Assembly (NCBI RefSeq): GCF_000720325.1
Contig: NZ_JOJM01000045.1
Coordinates: 1-64,000, forward strand
Direction: 5' to 3'
DNA length: 64,000 nucleotides
DNA from: Streptomyces sp. NRRL B-1347
Lineage (GTDB): Bacteria > Actinomycetota > Actinomycetes > Streptomycetales > Streptomycetaceae
Made by a program: the position numbers and the translations under genes. Of this stretch, positions 24,692-33,990 are shown one piece after another. The notes below the pieces were generated by a model. That model had not been told where the DNA came from. It searched no databases and worked only from the letters and a program-made list of their open reading frames with translations. Position 1 is the first letter of the stretch; each line of letters begins with the position of its first letter.

Positions 24692-26272
24692 GTGCGGATG
24701 TACCCGGAGCCGACGGGCGAGGTGCGCATGAGTCTGTCACTGCGCTTCGCCGCCGGATCGCACAAAGGCATGATCCGGGAGGGGAACGAGGACTCCGGTT
24801 ACGCCGGTCCGCGGCTTCTCGCCATCGCCGACGGCATGGGGGGCCAGGCCGCGGGCGAGGTGGCGAGCTCCGAGGTGATCTCGACGCTCGTCACGCTCGA
24901 CGACGACGTGCCGGGTTCGGACATCCTCACCTCGCTCGGCACCGCCGTGCAGCGGGCCAACGACCAGCTGCGGCTGATGGTCGAGGAGGACCCGCAGCTG
25001 GAGGGCATGGGCACGACGCTCACCGCCCTGCTGTGGACCGGTCAGCGGCTCGGTCTCGTGCACGTCGGCGACTCGCGCGCGTATCTGCTGCGCGACGGCG
25101 TGCTCACGCAGATCACGCAGGACCACACCTGGGTGCAGCGGCTCGTCGACGAGGGCCGCATCACCGAGGAGGAGGCGACGACGCACCCGCAGCGCTCGCT
25201 GCTGATGCGCGCCCTCGGCAGCGGCGACCACGTGGAGCCGGATCTGTCGATCCGCGAAGTCCGCGCGGGCGACCGCTACTTGATCTGCTCCGACGGCCTG
25301 TCGGGCGTCGTGTCCCACCAGACGATGGAGGACACGCTCGCCAGCTACCAGGGCCCCCAGGAGACCGTGCAGGAGCTGATCCAGCTCGCGCTGCGCGGCG
25401 GCGGCCCGGACAACATCACGGTGATCGTGGCCGACGTCCTGGACATCGACACCGGGGACACCCTCGCCGGCCAGCTGTCCGACACCCCCGTGGTGGTCGG
25501 CGCGGTCGCCGAGAACCAGCTCCAGACGAACGACGGCGGGGCCATGCAGACCCCGGCGGGCCGCGCCTCAGGACTCGGCCGCCCCACGCCGCCGTCCGCG
25601 GGCGGCTTCGGCCCGCCCGGCAGCGGCGAAGCCCCGGGGTACGTCCCGGAGGACGGCGCCTTCGGCACGTACGGCGACGAGGACTTCGTGAAGCCCGGCG
25701 GCGGCCGCAAGTGGCTGAAGAGATCGCTGTACACCGCGCTCGTGCTCGGCGTCGTCGCGGGCGGCCTCTACGGGGGCTACCGCTGGACGCAGACGCAGTA
25801 CTACGTGGGCACGAAGGACGAGCACGTAGCGCTCTACCGCGGCATCGACCAGGACCTGGCGTGGGTGAGCCTGTCCAAGGTCGAGAAGGACCACCCCGAG
25901 ATCGAACTCAAGTACCTGCCGCCGTACCAGCGCAAGCAGGTCGAGGCGACCATCGCCGAGGGCAGCCTCGACGACGCCCGGGGCAAGATCGAGGAGCTGG
26001 GCCTGCAGGCGTCGGCATGCGAGAAGGACGCCGAGCGGCGCAGGATCGACCGGGAGAACAAGGAGCGTACGGAGCGCGAGGCCAAGCCCAGCGCCAAGCC
26101 CGGTGAGGGCGAGGCGGGCGGCATGAGCGGCCAGACCGGCGCACCCACTTCCGACGACGACAAGAACGCCAAGGACGACAAGTCCAAGTCCACCACCGCA
26201 CCGACTCCCACACCCGGTCCCAGCCTCTCCGAGGAGGAGCAGAAGCTGGTCCCGCAGTGCGGTAAGCAGTAA
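24692..26272 (+). CDS. PP2C-family serine/threonine phosphatase (PstP-like)
   Basis: 526 residues. The cytoplasmic PP2C domain (about 15-255) shows the metal-binding motifs REGNEDSG, IADGMGGQAAGE, HVGDSRAYLLRDG, CSDGLSG and GGPDNITVIV. A linker is followed by one membrane helix (LYTALVLGVVAGGLYGGY) and a short extracytoplasmic domain with a Ser/Thr/Pro-rich end. It removes phosphates added by PknB and reverses kinase signalling. The GTG at 24692 has GGAGG nine bases upstream; a GTG three codons earlier overlaps that site. Confidence 0.93.
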   Translation: MRMYPEPTGEVRMSLSLRFAAGSHKGMIREGNEDSGYAGPRLLAIADGMGGQAAGEVASSEVISTLVTLDDDVPGSDILTSLGTAVQRANDQLRLMVEEDPQLEGMGTTLTALLWTGQRLGLVHVGDSRAYLLRDGVLTQITQDHTWVQRLVDEGRITEEEATTHPQRSLLMRALGSGDHVEPDLSIREVRAGDRYLICSDGLSGVVSHQTMEDTLASYQGPQETVQELIQLALRGGGPDNITVIVADVLDIDTGDTLAGQLSDTPVVVGAVAENQLQTNDGGAMQTPAGRASGLGRPTPPSAGGFGPPGSGEAPGYVPEDGAFGTYGDEDFVKPGGGRKWLKRSLYTALVLGVVAGGLYGGYRWTQTQYYVGTKDEHVALYRGIDQDLAWVSLSKVEKDHPEIELKYLPPYQRKQVEATIAEGSLDDARGKIEELGLQASACEKDAERRRIDRENKERTEREAKPSAKPGEGEAGGMSGQTGAPTSDDDKNAKDDKSKSTTAPTPTPGPSLSEEEQKLVPQCGKQ

Positions 26273-26298
26273 GCAGCCGTTGGGGGCCCTTGCACGCC

Positions 26299-27738
26299 AT
26301 GAGCAGTAGCACTACACACACGTCGACGATCGGCGCCATCGGCGCGCCGAGCCGGCGCAACACCGAGCTCGCGCTCCTGGTGTTCGCCGTGGTCATCCCG
26401 CTGTTCGCCTATATGAACGTGGGCCTCGCCATCTCCGGCGAGCTCCCCCCGGGCATGCTCGGCTACGGCCTCGGACTGGGCCTGCTCGCGGGCGTCGCGC
26501 ACCTGGTGGTGCGCAAGTTCGCGCCGTACGCCGACCCGCTCCTGCTGCCGCTCGGCACGCTGCTCAACGGCCTGGGCCTGGTGGTGATCTGGCGCCTTGA
26601 CCAGTCGGAGAGGCTCCAGCAGCTGGCCAAGGCGTCGTTCGGGGCGTTCAGCCCGTCCGGGCCGAAGCAGATGATGTACACGGCGATCGGCGTCGCCCTG
26701 TTCCTGGCCGTGCTCATGCTGCTGAAGGACCATCGCATCCTGCAGCGCTACACGTACATCTCCATGGTGGGCGCGCTGGTCCTGCTGCTCCTTCCGCTGG
26801 TGCCCGGCCTCGGCCAGAACATCAACGGTGCCAAGATCTGGATCCACCTCGGCGCGTTCTCCATCCAGCCCGGTGAGTTCGCCAAGATCGTCATCGCCGT
26901 GTTCTTCGCCGGGTACCTGATGGTCAAGCGGGACGCCCTGGCGCTCGCCAGCCGCCGCTTCATGGGCCTGTACCTGCCGCGCGGCCGCGACCTCGGTCCC
27001 ATCCTGGTCGTCTGGGCGATGTCCATCCTGATCCTGGTCTTCGAGACCGACCTCGGTACGTCGCTGCTGTTCTTCGGCATGTTCGTCGTGATGCTGTACG
27101 TCGCCACGGAGCGCACCAGCTGGATCGTGTTCGGTCTGCTGATGTCAGCCGTGGGCGCCGTCGGTGTGGCCTCGTTCGAGCCGCACGTGCAGCAGCGCGT
27201 CCAGGCCTGGCTCGACCCCATGGGCGAGTACCTCAAGAGCCGTGAGGGGCAGGTCGGCCACTCCGAGCAGTCCATGCAGGCGCTGTGGGCCTTCGGGTCC
27301 GGCGGCACCCTGGGCTCCGGTCTCGGTCAGGGCCACTCCGACCTGATCAAGTTCGCCGCCAACTCCGACTTCGTCCTCGCCACGTTCGGCGAGGAGCTCG
27401 GCCTGGCCGGGCTCATGGCGATCCTGGTGATCTACGCCCTGATCGTGGAGCGCGGCATCCGCACGGCCCTTGCCGCGCGCGACCCGTTCGGCAAGCTCCT
27501 CGCCTGCGGTCTGTCCGCCGCTTTCGCGATCCAGGTCTTCGTCGTGGCGGGCGGCGTCATGGGTCTGATCCCGCTGACGGGTATGACCATGCCGTTCCTC
27601 GCGTACGGCGGATCATCAGTGATCGCCAACTGGGCACTGATCGGGTTGCTCCTACGGATCAGTGATACCGCGCGCCGCCCGGCGCCCTCGCCCTCCCCGA
27701 ACCCCGACGCCGAGATGACTCAGGTGGTACGGCCGTGA
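26299..27738 (+). CDS. FtsW/RodA/SpoVE-family SEDS protein
   Basis: 479 residues with about ten membrane helices. SEDS signatures are visible in FSIQPGEFAKIVIAVFFAGYL and, near the end, LTGMTMPFLAYGGSSVIANW. These proteins are the peptidoglycan glycosyltransferases that polymerise lipid II and work with a class B penicillin-binding protein, here encoded next. It is the RodA-like gene of the pknB operon; the division-specific ftsW lies elsewhere in Streptomyces. ATG at 26299 is preferred, with a TTG three codons earlier as an alternative. Confidence 0.92.
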   Translation: MSSSTTHTSTIGAIGAPSRRNTELALLVFAVVIPLFAYMNVGLAISGELPPGMLGYGLGLGLLAGVAHLVVRKFAPYADPLLLPLGTLLNGLGLVVIWRLDQSERLQQLAKASFGAFSPSGPKQMMYTAIGVALFLAVLMLLKDHRILQRYTYISMVGALVLLLLPLVPGLGQNINGAKIWIHLGAFSIQPGEFAKIVIAVFFAGYLMVKRDALALASRRFMGLYLPRGRDLGPILVVWAMSILILVFETDLGTSLLFFGMFVVMLYVATERTSWIVFGLLMSAVGAVGVASFEPHVQQRVQAWLDPMGEYLKSREGQVGHSEQSMQALWAFGSGGTLGSGLGQGHSDLIKFAANSDFVLATFGEELGLAGLMAILVIYALIVERGIRTALAARDPFGKLLACGLSAAFAIQVFVVAGGVMGLIPLTGMTMPFLAYGGSSVIANWALIGLLLRISDTARRPAPSPSPNPDAEMTQVVRP

Positions 27739-29198
27739 ACAAGCCCGTGCGCCGCGTCGCGATCTTCTGTGGTCTGCTCGTCCTGGCCCTGCTGATCCGC
27801 GACAACTGGCTGCAGTACGTGCAGGCCGACTCGCTGGCCAAGGACACCGACAACTACCGCGTCACCATGGAGCGCTACGCCCAGCCGCGCGGCGACATCA
27901 TCGTCGACGGCAAGCCGATCACCGGCTCCACGAAGACCGACGACCCCGACCTGAAGTACAAGCGCACCTGGAAGAACGGCCCCATGTGGTCGCCGGTCAC
28001 CGGTTTCGCCTCGCAGCGCATCGGTGCCAACCAGATCGAGAAGATCGAGGACGAGGTCCTCACCGGCAACGACGACCGGCTCTTCTTCCGCCGCACGCTC
28101 GACATGCTGACCGGCAAGAAGAAGGAGGGCGGCAACGTCGTCATGACGTTGAACGCCGACGCGCAGAAGGCCGCGTACAACGGCCTGAAGGGCCGCGGCA
28201 AGGGTGCCGTCGCCGCGATCGACCCGGAGACGGGCGCGATCCTGGCCCTTGCGTCCACGCCGTCGTACGACCCGACGACCTTCGCGGGCAACACCAACAA
28301 GGACGCCGAGACCTTCACGAAGCTGGACAAGGACCGCGACAAGCCCATGCTGAACCGGGCGCTGCGCGAGACCTACCCGCCCGGCTCCACCTTCAAGGTG
28401 GTGACGGCCGCGGCGGCCCTGGAGCACGGCCTGTACTCGGACATCGACTCCAAGACGCGCTCGCCGCTGCCCTGGGTGATGCCCGACACCCGTACCGAGC
28501 TGAAGAACGAGGGCCCCATCCCCTGCAAGAACGCCACGCTGCGCCAGGCGCTGCGGGTGTCCTGCAACACCGTCTTCGGCAAGATCGGCTCGGATCTCGG
28601 CAAGGACAAGATGCGGGAGACAGCGGAGGAGTTCGGCTTCAACGAGGAGCAGTTCGTCCCGGTCCGCTCCAACGCGTCGAACTTCCCGAAGGAGATGGAC
28701 AAGCCGCAGACCGCGCTGTCGTCCATCGGCCAGTTCGAGACCGCCGCGACGCCGCTCCAGATGGCGATGGTGACGGCCGCGATCGCCAACGACGGCACGC
28801 TCATGGAGCCGTACATGGTCCGTGAACTCCAGGCGCCGAACCTCGACGTGGTCGAGAAGCACTCGCCGAAGGAGATGGGCAACCCGCTCTCCAAGGAGAA
28901 CGCGCAGAAGCTCCAGGACATGATGCAGACGGTCGTGAACGAGGGCACGGGCACCAGGGCCAAGATCCCCGGCGTCACCGTCGGCGGCAAGACCGGCACG
29001 GCCCAGCACGGTCTGAACAACAGCAAGAACCCGTACGCGTGGTTCATCAGCTACGCCAAGACCGACTCGGGCTCGCCGGTCGCGGTCGCCGTGGTCGTCG
29101 AGGACAGCGACGCCGCCCGTGACGACATCTCCGGCGGCGGTCTCGCGGCGCCGATCGCGAGGGACGTGATGAAGGCGGTCATCGACAGCAAGAAGTGA
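27735..29198 (+). CDS. pbpA: Class B penicillin-binding protein (PbpA)
   Basis: 487 residues, GTG start overlapping the SEDS stop (GTGA). One N-terminal anchor (RVAIFCGLLVLALLI), a dimerisation domain, and a transpeptidase domain with all three active-site motifs: STFK (PPGSTFKVV), SCN (RVSCNTVFG) and KTG (GGKTGTAQHG). It cross-links the glycan strands made by the partner SEDS protein. Confidence 0.94.
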   Translation: MNKPVRRVAIFCGLLVLALLIRDNWLQYVQADSLAKDTDNYRVTMERYAQPRGDIIVDGKPITGSTKTDDPDLKYKRTWKNGPMWSPVTGFASQRIGANQIEKIEDEVLTGNDDRLFFRRTLDMLTGKKKEGGNVVMTLNADAQKAAYNGLKGRGKGAVAAIDPETGAILALASTPSYDPTTFAGNTNKDAETFTKLDKDRDKPMLNRALRETYPPGSTFKVVTAAAALEHGLYSDIDSKTRSPLPWVMPDTRTELKNEGPIPCKNATLRQALRVSCNTVFGKIGSDLGKDKMRETAEEFGFNEEQFVPVRSNASNFPKEMDKPQTALSSIGQFETAATPLQMAMVTAAIANDGTLMEPYMVRELQAPNLDVVEKHSPKEMGNPLSKENAQKLQDMMQTVVNEGTGTRAKIPGVTVGGKTGTAQHGLNNSKNPYAWFISYAKTDSGSPVAVAVVVEDSDAARDDISGGGLAAPIARDVMKAVIDSKK

Positions 29199-29233
29199 CC
29201 CGTGTCACGGCCACTCCCCATCGGTGCACGTTG

Positions 29234-29252
29234 CGATACCGGTCCTGTATCG
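29234..29252. promoter_or_regulatory. Inverted repeat in the pbpA/pknB gap
   Basis: CGATAC, seven bases, GTATCG in the 170-bp gap ahead of pknB. The gap is much longer than others in this operon, so pknB may have its own promoter here and the dyad may be an operator. Function unproven. Confidence 0.35.
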
Positions 29253-29368
29253 GGTGACGGTTGCGGCCGGGTCACGTTAGGCGATCCGGGTACGGTATGC
29301 CCGGACAGCACACCGCCGGACCGCGCAACTCGGTGCGGTCGGGACCGACGGAGAGGGCTGGATTAGCT

Positions 29369-31417
29369 ATGGAAGAGCCGCGTCGCCTCGGCGGCCGGTA
29401 CGAGCTGGGCCAGGTGCTCGGCCGCGGCGGAATGGCCGAGGTCTACCTCGCGCACGACACCCGCCTCGGCCGCACCGTGGCGGTGAAGACGCTGCGGGTG
29501 GACCTCGCCCGCGACCCGTCGTTCCAGGCCCGGTTCCGCCGTGAGGCCCAGTCGGCCGCCTCCCTCAACCATCCGGCGATCGTCGCGGTGTACGACACCG
29601 GCGAGGACTACGTCGACGGGGTCTCCATCCCGTACATCGTCATGGAGTACGTCGACGGCTCCACGCTGCGCGAGCTGCTGCACTCGGGGCGCAAGCTGCT
29701 GCCCGAGCGCGCCATGGAGATGACGATCGGCATCCTCCAGGCCCTGGAGTACTCGCACCGCAACCAGATCGTCCACCGTGACATCAAGCCCGCGAACGTC
29801 ATGCTGACGCGCAACGGCCAGGTCAAGGTCATGGACTTCGGCATCGCCCGCGCCATGGGCGAGTCCGGCATGACGATGACGCAGACCGCGGCCGTCATCG
29901 GCACCGCGCAGTACCTCTCGCCGGAGCAGGCCAAGGGGGAGCAGGTCGACGCCCGCTCCGACCTCTACTCCACGGGCTGTCTGCTGTACGAGCTGCTGAC
30001 CGTGCGCCCGCCCTTCGTGGGCGACTCCCCGGTCGCGGTGGCCTACCAGCACGTGCGGGAAGAGCCGCAGGCCCCGAGCGTCTTCGACAACGAGATCACG
30101 CCCGAGATGGACGCGATCGTCCTCAAGGCGCTCACCAAGGACCCGGACTACCGCTACCAGTCGGCGGACGAGATGCGCGCCGACATCGAGGCGTGCCTCG
30201 ACGGCCAGCCCGTCGCCGCCACCGCCGCGATGGGCGCCGTCGGCTACGGCGGCCAGCCCGGTGACTACGGTGACCAGGCCACGGCCATGCTGCGCCCGCA
30301 GAACGGCGGCCAGGGCCAGGGCCAGACGTCGATGATGCCCCCGGTCAACCCGGACGACGGCGGCTACGGCTACGACGAGAACGGCCGCCGCGGCCGCCAG
30401 AAGAAGAGCAACACGTCGACGATCCTCCTCGTGGCCGCGGGCATCCTCGTCCTGGTGGGCGCGATCCTGATCGGCAAGTGGGCGTTCAGCGGCGACAGCG
30501 CGAGCGACGACAAGAAGGCCCCCAATTTCGTCGGCGAGACGCTGAAGGAGGCCCAGAGGTCCGCGTCGAACGTGGACCTGAAGATCAGCGTCTCCCAGCG
30601 CAAGCCCTGCGAGAAGTACCCCAAGGGCGAGATCTGCTCGCAGACCCCGCCCGAGGGCAGCAAGGTCGAGAAGGGCGACACGATCGACGTGGTCGTGTCG
30701 ACGGGAGCGCCGAAGGTGGCGGTTCCGGACGTCGAGGGACTTCAGTATTCGACAGCGAAGAGCAAGCTGGAGGACAAGGGCTTCACCGTCGACAAGGAGA
30801 CCCAGGAGTCCGACCAGAACCCTGGTGTCGTCATCAGCCAGGACCCCTCCGGCGAGACCGAGGTGGAGCGAGGCACGACCATCACGCTGACGGTCGCCAA
30901 GAAGAAGCAGCTGACCGCTGTACCCGACGTCTCCGGCCAGACCTGGGAAGCCGCCAGGAAGCAAATCCAGGACAACGGCTTCACCCCTGTTCGACAGGAC
31001 GTCGAGAGCGACAGCGTCGAAGAAGGCAAGGTCATCCAGACCACGCCGGCCGCTGGCACACAGGCCGAACCAGGCTCTCAGGTGACCGTCCAGGTCGCCA
31101 AGAAGAAGCCCGAGGAGGAAGAGGACGTCCAGGTCCCCACCCTCACCGGTCAGAAGCTCTCCGACGCGCGTGACGCCATCGAGGACGCGGACCTGACGGT
31201 CGGCAACATCCAAGGCCCGCAGGACGACGACGCCCTGGTGGTCCTCGCCGACCCGTCCCCGGGCACGAAGGTCAAGTCCGGCACCGCCATCAACCTGACC
31301 ACCATCGGCAGCGGCGGCGGCAACCCGGGTGGCGGCGACAACGGCGGCGGCGGTGACAACGGAGGCGGCGGCTTCATCGAGGGCGCCACCGGCTTCGGCC
31401 GTCACGAGAGGGATTAA
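29369..31417 (+). CDS. pknB: PknB-type serine/threonine kinase with PASTA domains
   Basis: 682 residues. The cytoplasmic kinase domain (11-275) has GRGGMAEV in the glycine loop, K40 for ATP, the catalytic loop HRDIKPAN with D138 and the DFG triplet at D156. A juxtamembrane linker rich in Gly and Gln leads to one membrane helix (ILLVAAGILVLVGAILIG), then four extracellular PASTA repeats, each with a P-D/N-V-G-like start (PNFVGETLKEA, PDVEGLQYSTA, PDVSGQTWEAA, PTLTGQKLSDA), and a Gly/Asn-rich end. PASTA domains sense muropeptides or lipid II. Targets probably include FhaA and cell-wall enzymes. Confidence 0.95.
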   Translation: MEEPRRLGGRYELGQVLGRGGMAEVYLAHDTRLGRTVAVKTLRVDLARDPSFQARFRREAQSAASLNHPAIVAVYDTGEDYVDGVSIPYIVMEYVDGSTLRELLHSGRKLLPERAMEMTIGILQALEYSHRNQIVHRDIKPANVMLTRNGQVKVMDFGIARAMGESGMTMTQTAAVIGTAQYLSPEQAKGEQVDARSDLYSTGCLLYELLTVRPPFVGDSPVAVAYQHVREEPQAPSVFDNEITPEMDAIVLKALTKDPDYRYQSADEMRADIEACLDGQPVAATAAMGAVGYGGQPGDYGDQATAMLRPQNGGQGQGQTSMMPPVNPDDGGYGYDENGRRGRQKKSNTSTILLVAAGILVLVGAILIGKWAFSGDSASDDKKAPNFVGETLKEAQRSASNVDLKISVSQRKPCEKYPKGEICSQTPPEGSKVEKGDTIDVVVSTGAPKVAVPDVEGLQYSTAKSKLEDKGFTVDKETQESDQNPGVVISQDPSGETEVERGTTITLTVAKKKQLTAVPDVSGQTWEAARKQIQDNGFTPVRQDVESDSVEEGKVIQTTPAAGTQAEPGSQVTVQVAKKKPEEEEDVQVPTLTGQKLSDARDAIEDADLTVGNIQGPQDDDALVVLADPSPGTKVKSGTAINLTTIGSGGGNPGGGDNGGGGDNGGGGFIEGATGFGRHERD

Positions 31418-31456
31418 TCAGGGCCCGTACAGGCAAAAATGCGCCATTCCTATGAG

Positions 31457-31493
31457 AAGCTCTGGCACTCGCTTCGGTGATGCCAGAGCTTTT
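31457..31493 (+). terminator. Rho-independent terminator of the pknB operon
   Basis: A perfect 11-bp stem AAGCTCTGGCA / TGCCAGAGCTT with a 13-base loop, ending in TTTT, 40 bp after the pknB stop. Confidence 0.9.
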
Positions 31494-31617
31494 CATATGC
31501 ACTTGCCGAGTACAGACCTACCGGTCAAACTTTGCAGCGCCACTGACATCCTCTGCTTCACGCCCCCCTAGCACAAAACACCACGACAATTGATCATGGT
31601 CGTGATATTGTGCATAC

Positions 31618-32049
31618 ATGACAGGCAACATGAAGCGTATATCAACAGTAGGCGTTATAGCAGTTGCCGTATTTACTGCAACATCGACAGTCAACGCGCA
31701 TGCCGTCATCGGAGGTAAGGGGAAGGCACGATGCGCAATAGGTGGAGTTGACGCGTACGGCTATTTCAAGGAATGGGCGCACAATCGTACAAAGATGTCC
31801 TTGATCACGTATGACACCAAGAACGACAGGCGTCATGTAGCCGTCCGCTTCATTTCGAAGAAGGACTACGACACCAAAATCCGCTACTGGGCTTGGCATC
31901 ACAATTACAAGGGACACAACGAGAAAAAGGTGACGAAAACTTCTGCATCGACTGAGAAATCTGGACTCAGCTTTATAGGAATACAGGCCGCAGTCATGGA
32001 TGGGTCGAAGGTGGTTAAGTCCTGCAAGAGCTGGGCGGTGGGCTATTAA
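31618..32049 (+). CDS. Orphan small secreted protein, AT-rich
   Basis: 143 residues with a signal peptide (RISTVGVIAVAVFTATSTVNAHA). The mature part is basic and aromatic (YFKEWAHNRTK, RYWAWHHNYKGHNEKK) with two cysteines that could form one disulfide. I do not recognise the family. Base use is unlike its neighbours: roughly half GC instead of about 72%, with ATA isoleucine and GTA/ACA codons that Streptomyces core genes avoid. The upstream DNA is also AT-rich and there is no strong ribosome binding site; an ATG four codons later is possible. It sits alone between the pknB terminator and a convergent sortase and is probably acquired DNA. Confidence 0.72.
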   Translation: MTGNMKRISTVGVIAVAVFTATSTVNAHAVIGGKGKARCAIGGVDAYGYFKEWAHNRTKMSLITYDTKNDRRHVAVRFISKKDYDTKIRYWAWHHNYKGHNEKKVTKTSASTEKSGLSFIGIQAAVMDGSKVVKSCKSWAVGY

Positions 32050-32102
32050 TCTCCCCATTGAGGCGCCCCACCAGTTCGTCGGCAAAGCACCTCCGTGAGA
32101 CG

Positions 32103-32846
32103 TCAGTGCGTCATACCTAGCTCCGGTGGCGGTGTCCGCCTGTTGTCGACCTTCTCGATCCGCTCCAGCTCGCCCCACACCACGTAGCGGTACTTCGACG
32201 TGTACACCGGCGTGCAGGTCGTGAGCGTGATGTAGCGGCCCGGCTTCTTCGCGCCGGACTCCTTCGGGATCGGGTCGAGGACGCGGACGTTGAACTTCGA
32301 GGTCTCGGGCAGGGTCTTGTAGACCTTGTACACGTACCACTTGTCGCGGGTCTCGAAGACGATCGGGTCGCCCTCGTTGACCTTGTCGATCTTGTGGAAC
32401 TTCGCGCCGTGGCCGTCGCGGTGGGCGGCCAGCGAGAAGTTGCCCTTCTCGTCCTGCGGCAGGGCCGACTTGACCGGGTCCGTGTAGTAGCCGGCGACAC
32501 CGTTGTTGAGGGTCCCGGTGGCGGTGCCCTTCTTCACGAGGATCTCGCCCGCGCCCATCGACGGTACGTGGAGGAAGCCGATGCCGTCCTTGGTGTTCAG
32601 GGCGCCGGGGCCGCCCGCCCAGTGGTCGCGGACGCGGTCGCCCTGCTTCCTCGCCTCGCGGTCCGCTATGACGTTCGTCCACCACAGCGAGTAGACGACG
32701 AACAGGCCCAGGACCAGGCCCGCGGTGATGAGGAGTTCGCCGAAGACGCTGACGGCCGTCGCGATGGGGCCGCGGCCGCGCGGCGGCGGCCCGTCCGCGG
32801 GCTTGGACTCGTCGGTCCGCTCGTCCTCTTCGGTGGTGGCTGCCAC
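32103..32846 (-). CDS. Class E sortase (first of three)
   Basis: 247 residues. One N-terminal membrane helix (SVFGELLITAGLVLGLFVVYSLWWT) and a sortase domain with the catalytic His in LAAHRDGHG, Cys in TLTTCTP and Arg in SKYRYVVW. Class E sortases of Streptomyces attach LAXTG proteins, such as the long chaplins, to the cell wall. From memory the pknB-adjacent gene corresponds to srtE2 of S. coelicolor; that match is not checked. It lies 34 bp downstream of the second sortase and is probably in one operon with it. Confidence 0.93.
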   Translation of the reverse strand: MAATTEEDERTDESKPADGPPPRGRGPIATAVSVFGELLITAGLVLGLFVVYSLWWTNVIADREARKQGDRVRDHWAGGPGALNTKDGIGFLHVPSMGAGEILVKKGTATGTLNNGVAGYYTDPVKSALPQDEKGNFSLAAHRDGHGAKFHKIDKVNEGDPIVFETRDKWYVYKVYKTLPETSKFNVRVLDPIPKESGAKKPGRYITLTTCTPVYTSKYRYVVWGELERIEKVDNRRTPPPELGMTH

Positions 32847-32880
32847 TGCATCCGCCCTGTCTGTTTTGGCTTTCCGGCGC

Positions 32881-33990
32881 CTAGTCGACCAGCGCGGCCG
32901 GTTTCCCCTTGGCGCGTGGCCGGTCTTCGACCATCTTGCCCCACACGATCATTCGGTACTTACTCGTGAACTCGGGGGTACAGGTGGTCAGTGTGAGGTA
33001 GCGGCCCGGTTTCGTGAAGCCGGAGCCCGGCGGGACGGGGCCGAGGACGGCCGTGTTGCCGGGGCTGGTCTGCGGGAGGATGCTCGCCATCTTGTAGACG
33101 TAGTACGTGTCCTGCGTCTCGACCACGATCGGGTCGCCCGGTTTGAGCCGGTTGATGTACCGGAACGGCTCGCCGTGGGTGTTGCGGTGTCCTGCGACCC
33201 CGAAGTTGCCAGGGTCCGCTTCCGGCATCGGGGTCTTGGTGCCGCCCTCGCTGTAGTGGCCGACCATGCCCCGGTCGAGGACCTTGTGCTTGTCGATGCC
33301 CTCGGCGACCGGCACGACGACGTCGAGCTTGGGGATGTGCAGCAGCGCGAAGCCCTGGCCCGGCTCGAAGGCTCCCGGCTTGCCCTTGCCCTCCGCCCAG
33401 TCCTCCCGAAGGTCGCGGGCCGCGGCGTTCGCCTGCTGGTGGGCCCGTATGTTCGTCCACCACAGCTGGTACGTGACGAACAGGAGCATCAGGACGCCGG
33501 CGGTGATGAACAGCTCGCCGATGACGCGGCTCGCCACGGTGGCCGGGCTCGGTCTGCGGGCGCGCTCGGCGCGACGGGCTTCGAGGCGGGTCAGCGGGCG
33601 GTCCGGCGCGCCCTCGGCGACGGGTGCCGCCGCCTTCGCCCTGCCGGGCTTCCGACGGCCCTTGTGCCTGGCCGCCTTGCGCCGGGCGGCCCGGCCGCCC
33701 GGCACCGCGTCCGGTGGCCGCGCGAGGTCCTGCTCTCCGGCTATTCGGCGCGTGTCCGCCGTCCGCAGGCCGATGGTCTCGTCGTCCGGCGGCGGCTCGT
33801 ACACGGCCGCGTACGGCTCCGGGGCGCCGGGGACGGCCTCAGGAGCAGGATCCTCAGGAGCAGGAGCAGGAGCAGGAGCGCCAGAAGCATCGGGCACAGG
33901 CGCGTCCGGAGGTGCCCCGCTGCGGAACCACGGTGACGGATGGTCCCCCGCCCCCGCCGCGTCGGCGCCCCCGTGCGCCTCCGCGGTCAC
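32881..33990 (-). CDS. Class E sortase with a long cytoplasmic N-terminal region (second of three)
   Basis: 369 residues. The first 150 are a disordered Pro/Ala/Glu stretch and then a very basic region (KAARHKGRRKPGRAK). A membrane helix (VIGELFITAGVLMLLFVTYQ) precedes the sortase domain with VAGHRNTHG, TLTTCTPEF and SKYRMIVW for the His, Cys and Arg residues. The GTG start overlaps the stop of the upstream glutamine amidotransferase gene. It is probably the main housekeeping sortase of the pair. Confidence 0.93.
   Translation of the reverse strand: MTAEAHGGADAAGAGDHPSPWFRSGAPPDAPVPDASGAPAPAPAPEDPAPEAVPGAPEPYAAVYEPPPDDETIGLRTADTRRIAGEQDLARPPDAVPGGRAARRKAARHKGRRKPGRAKAAAPVAEGAPDRPLTRLEARRAERARRPSPATVASRVIGELFITAGVLMLLFVTYQLWWTNIRAHQQANAAARDLREDWAEGKGKPGAFEPGQGFALLHIPKLDVVVPVAEGIDKHKVLDRGMVGHYSEGGTKTPMPEADPGNFGVAGHRNTHGEPFRYINRLKPGDPIVVETQDTYYVYKMASILPQTSPGNTAVLGPVPPGSGFTKPGRYLTLTTCTPEFTSKYRMIVWGKMVEDRPRAKGKPAALVD

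Noticed and set aside
29363..31405. A 680-residue minus-strand open frame opposite pknB
   Set aside because: Antisense to a complete kinase with PASTA domains; Val/Asp/Leu-rich mirror composition.
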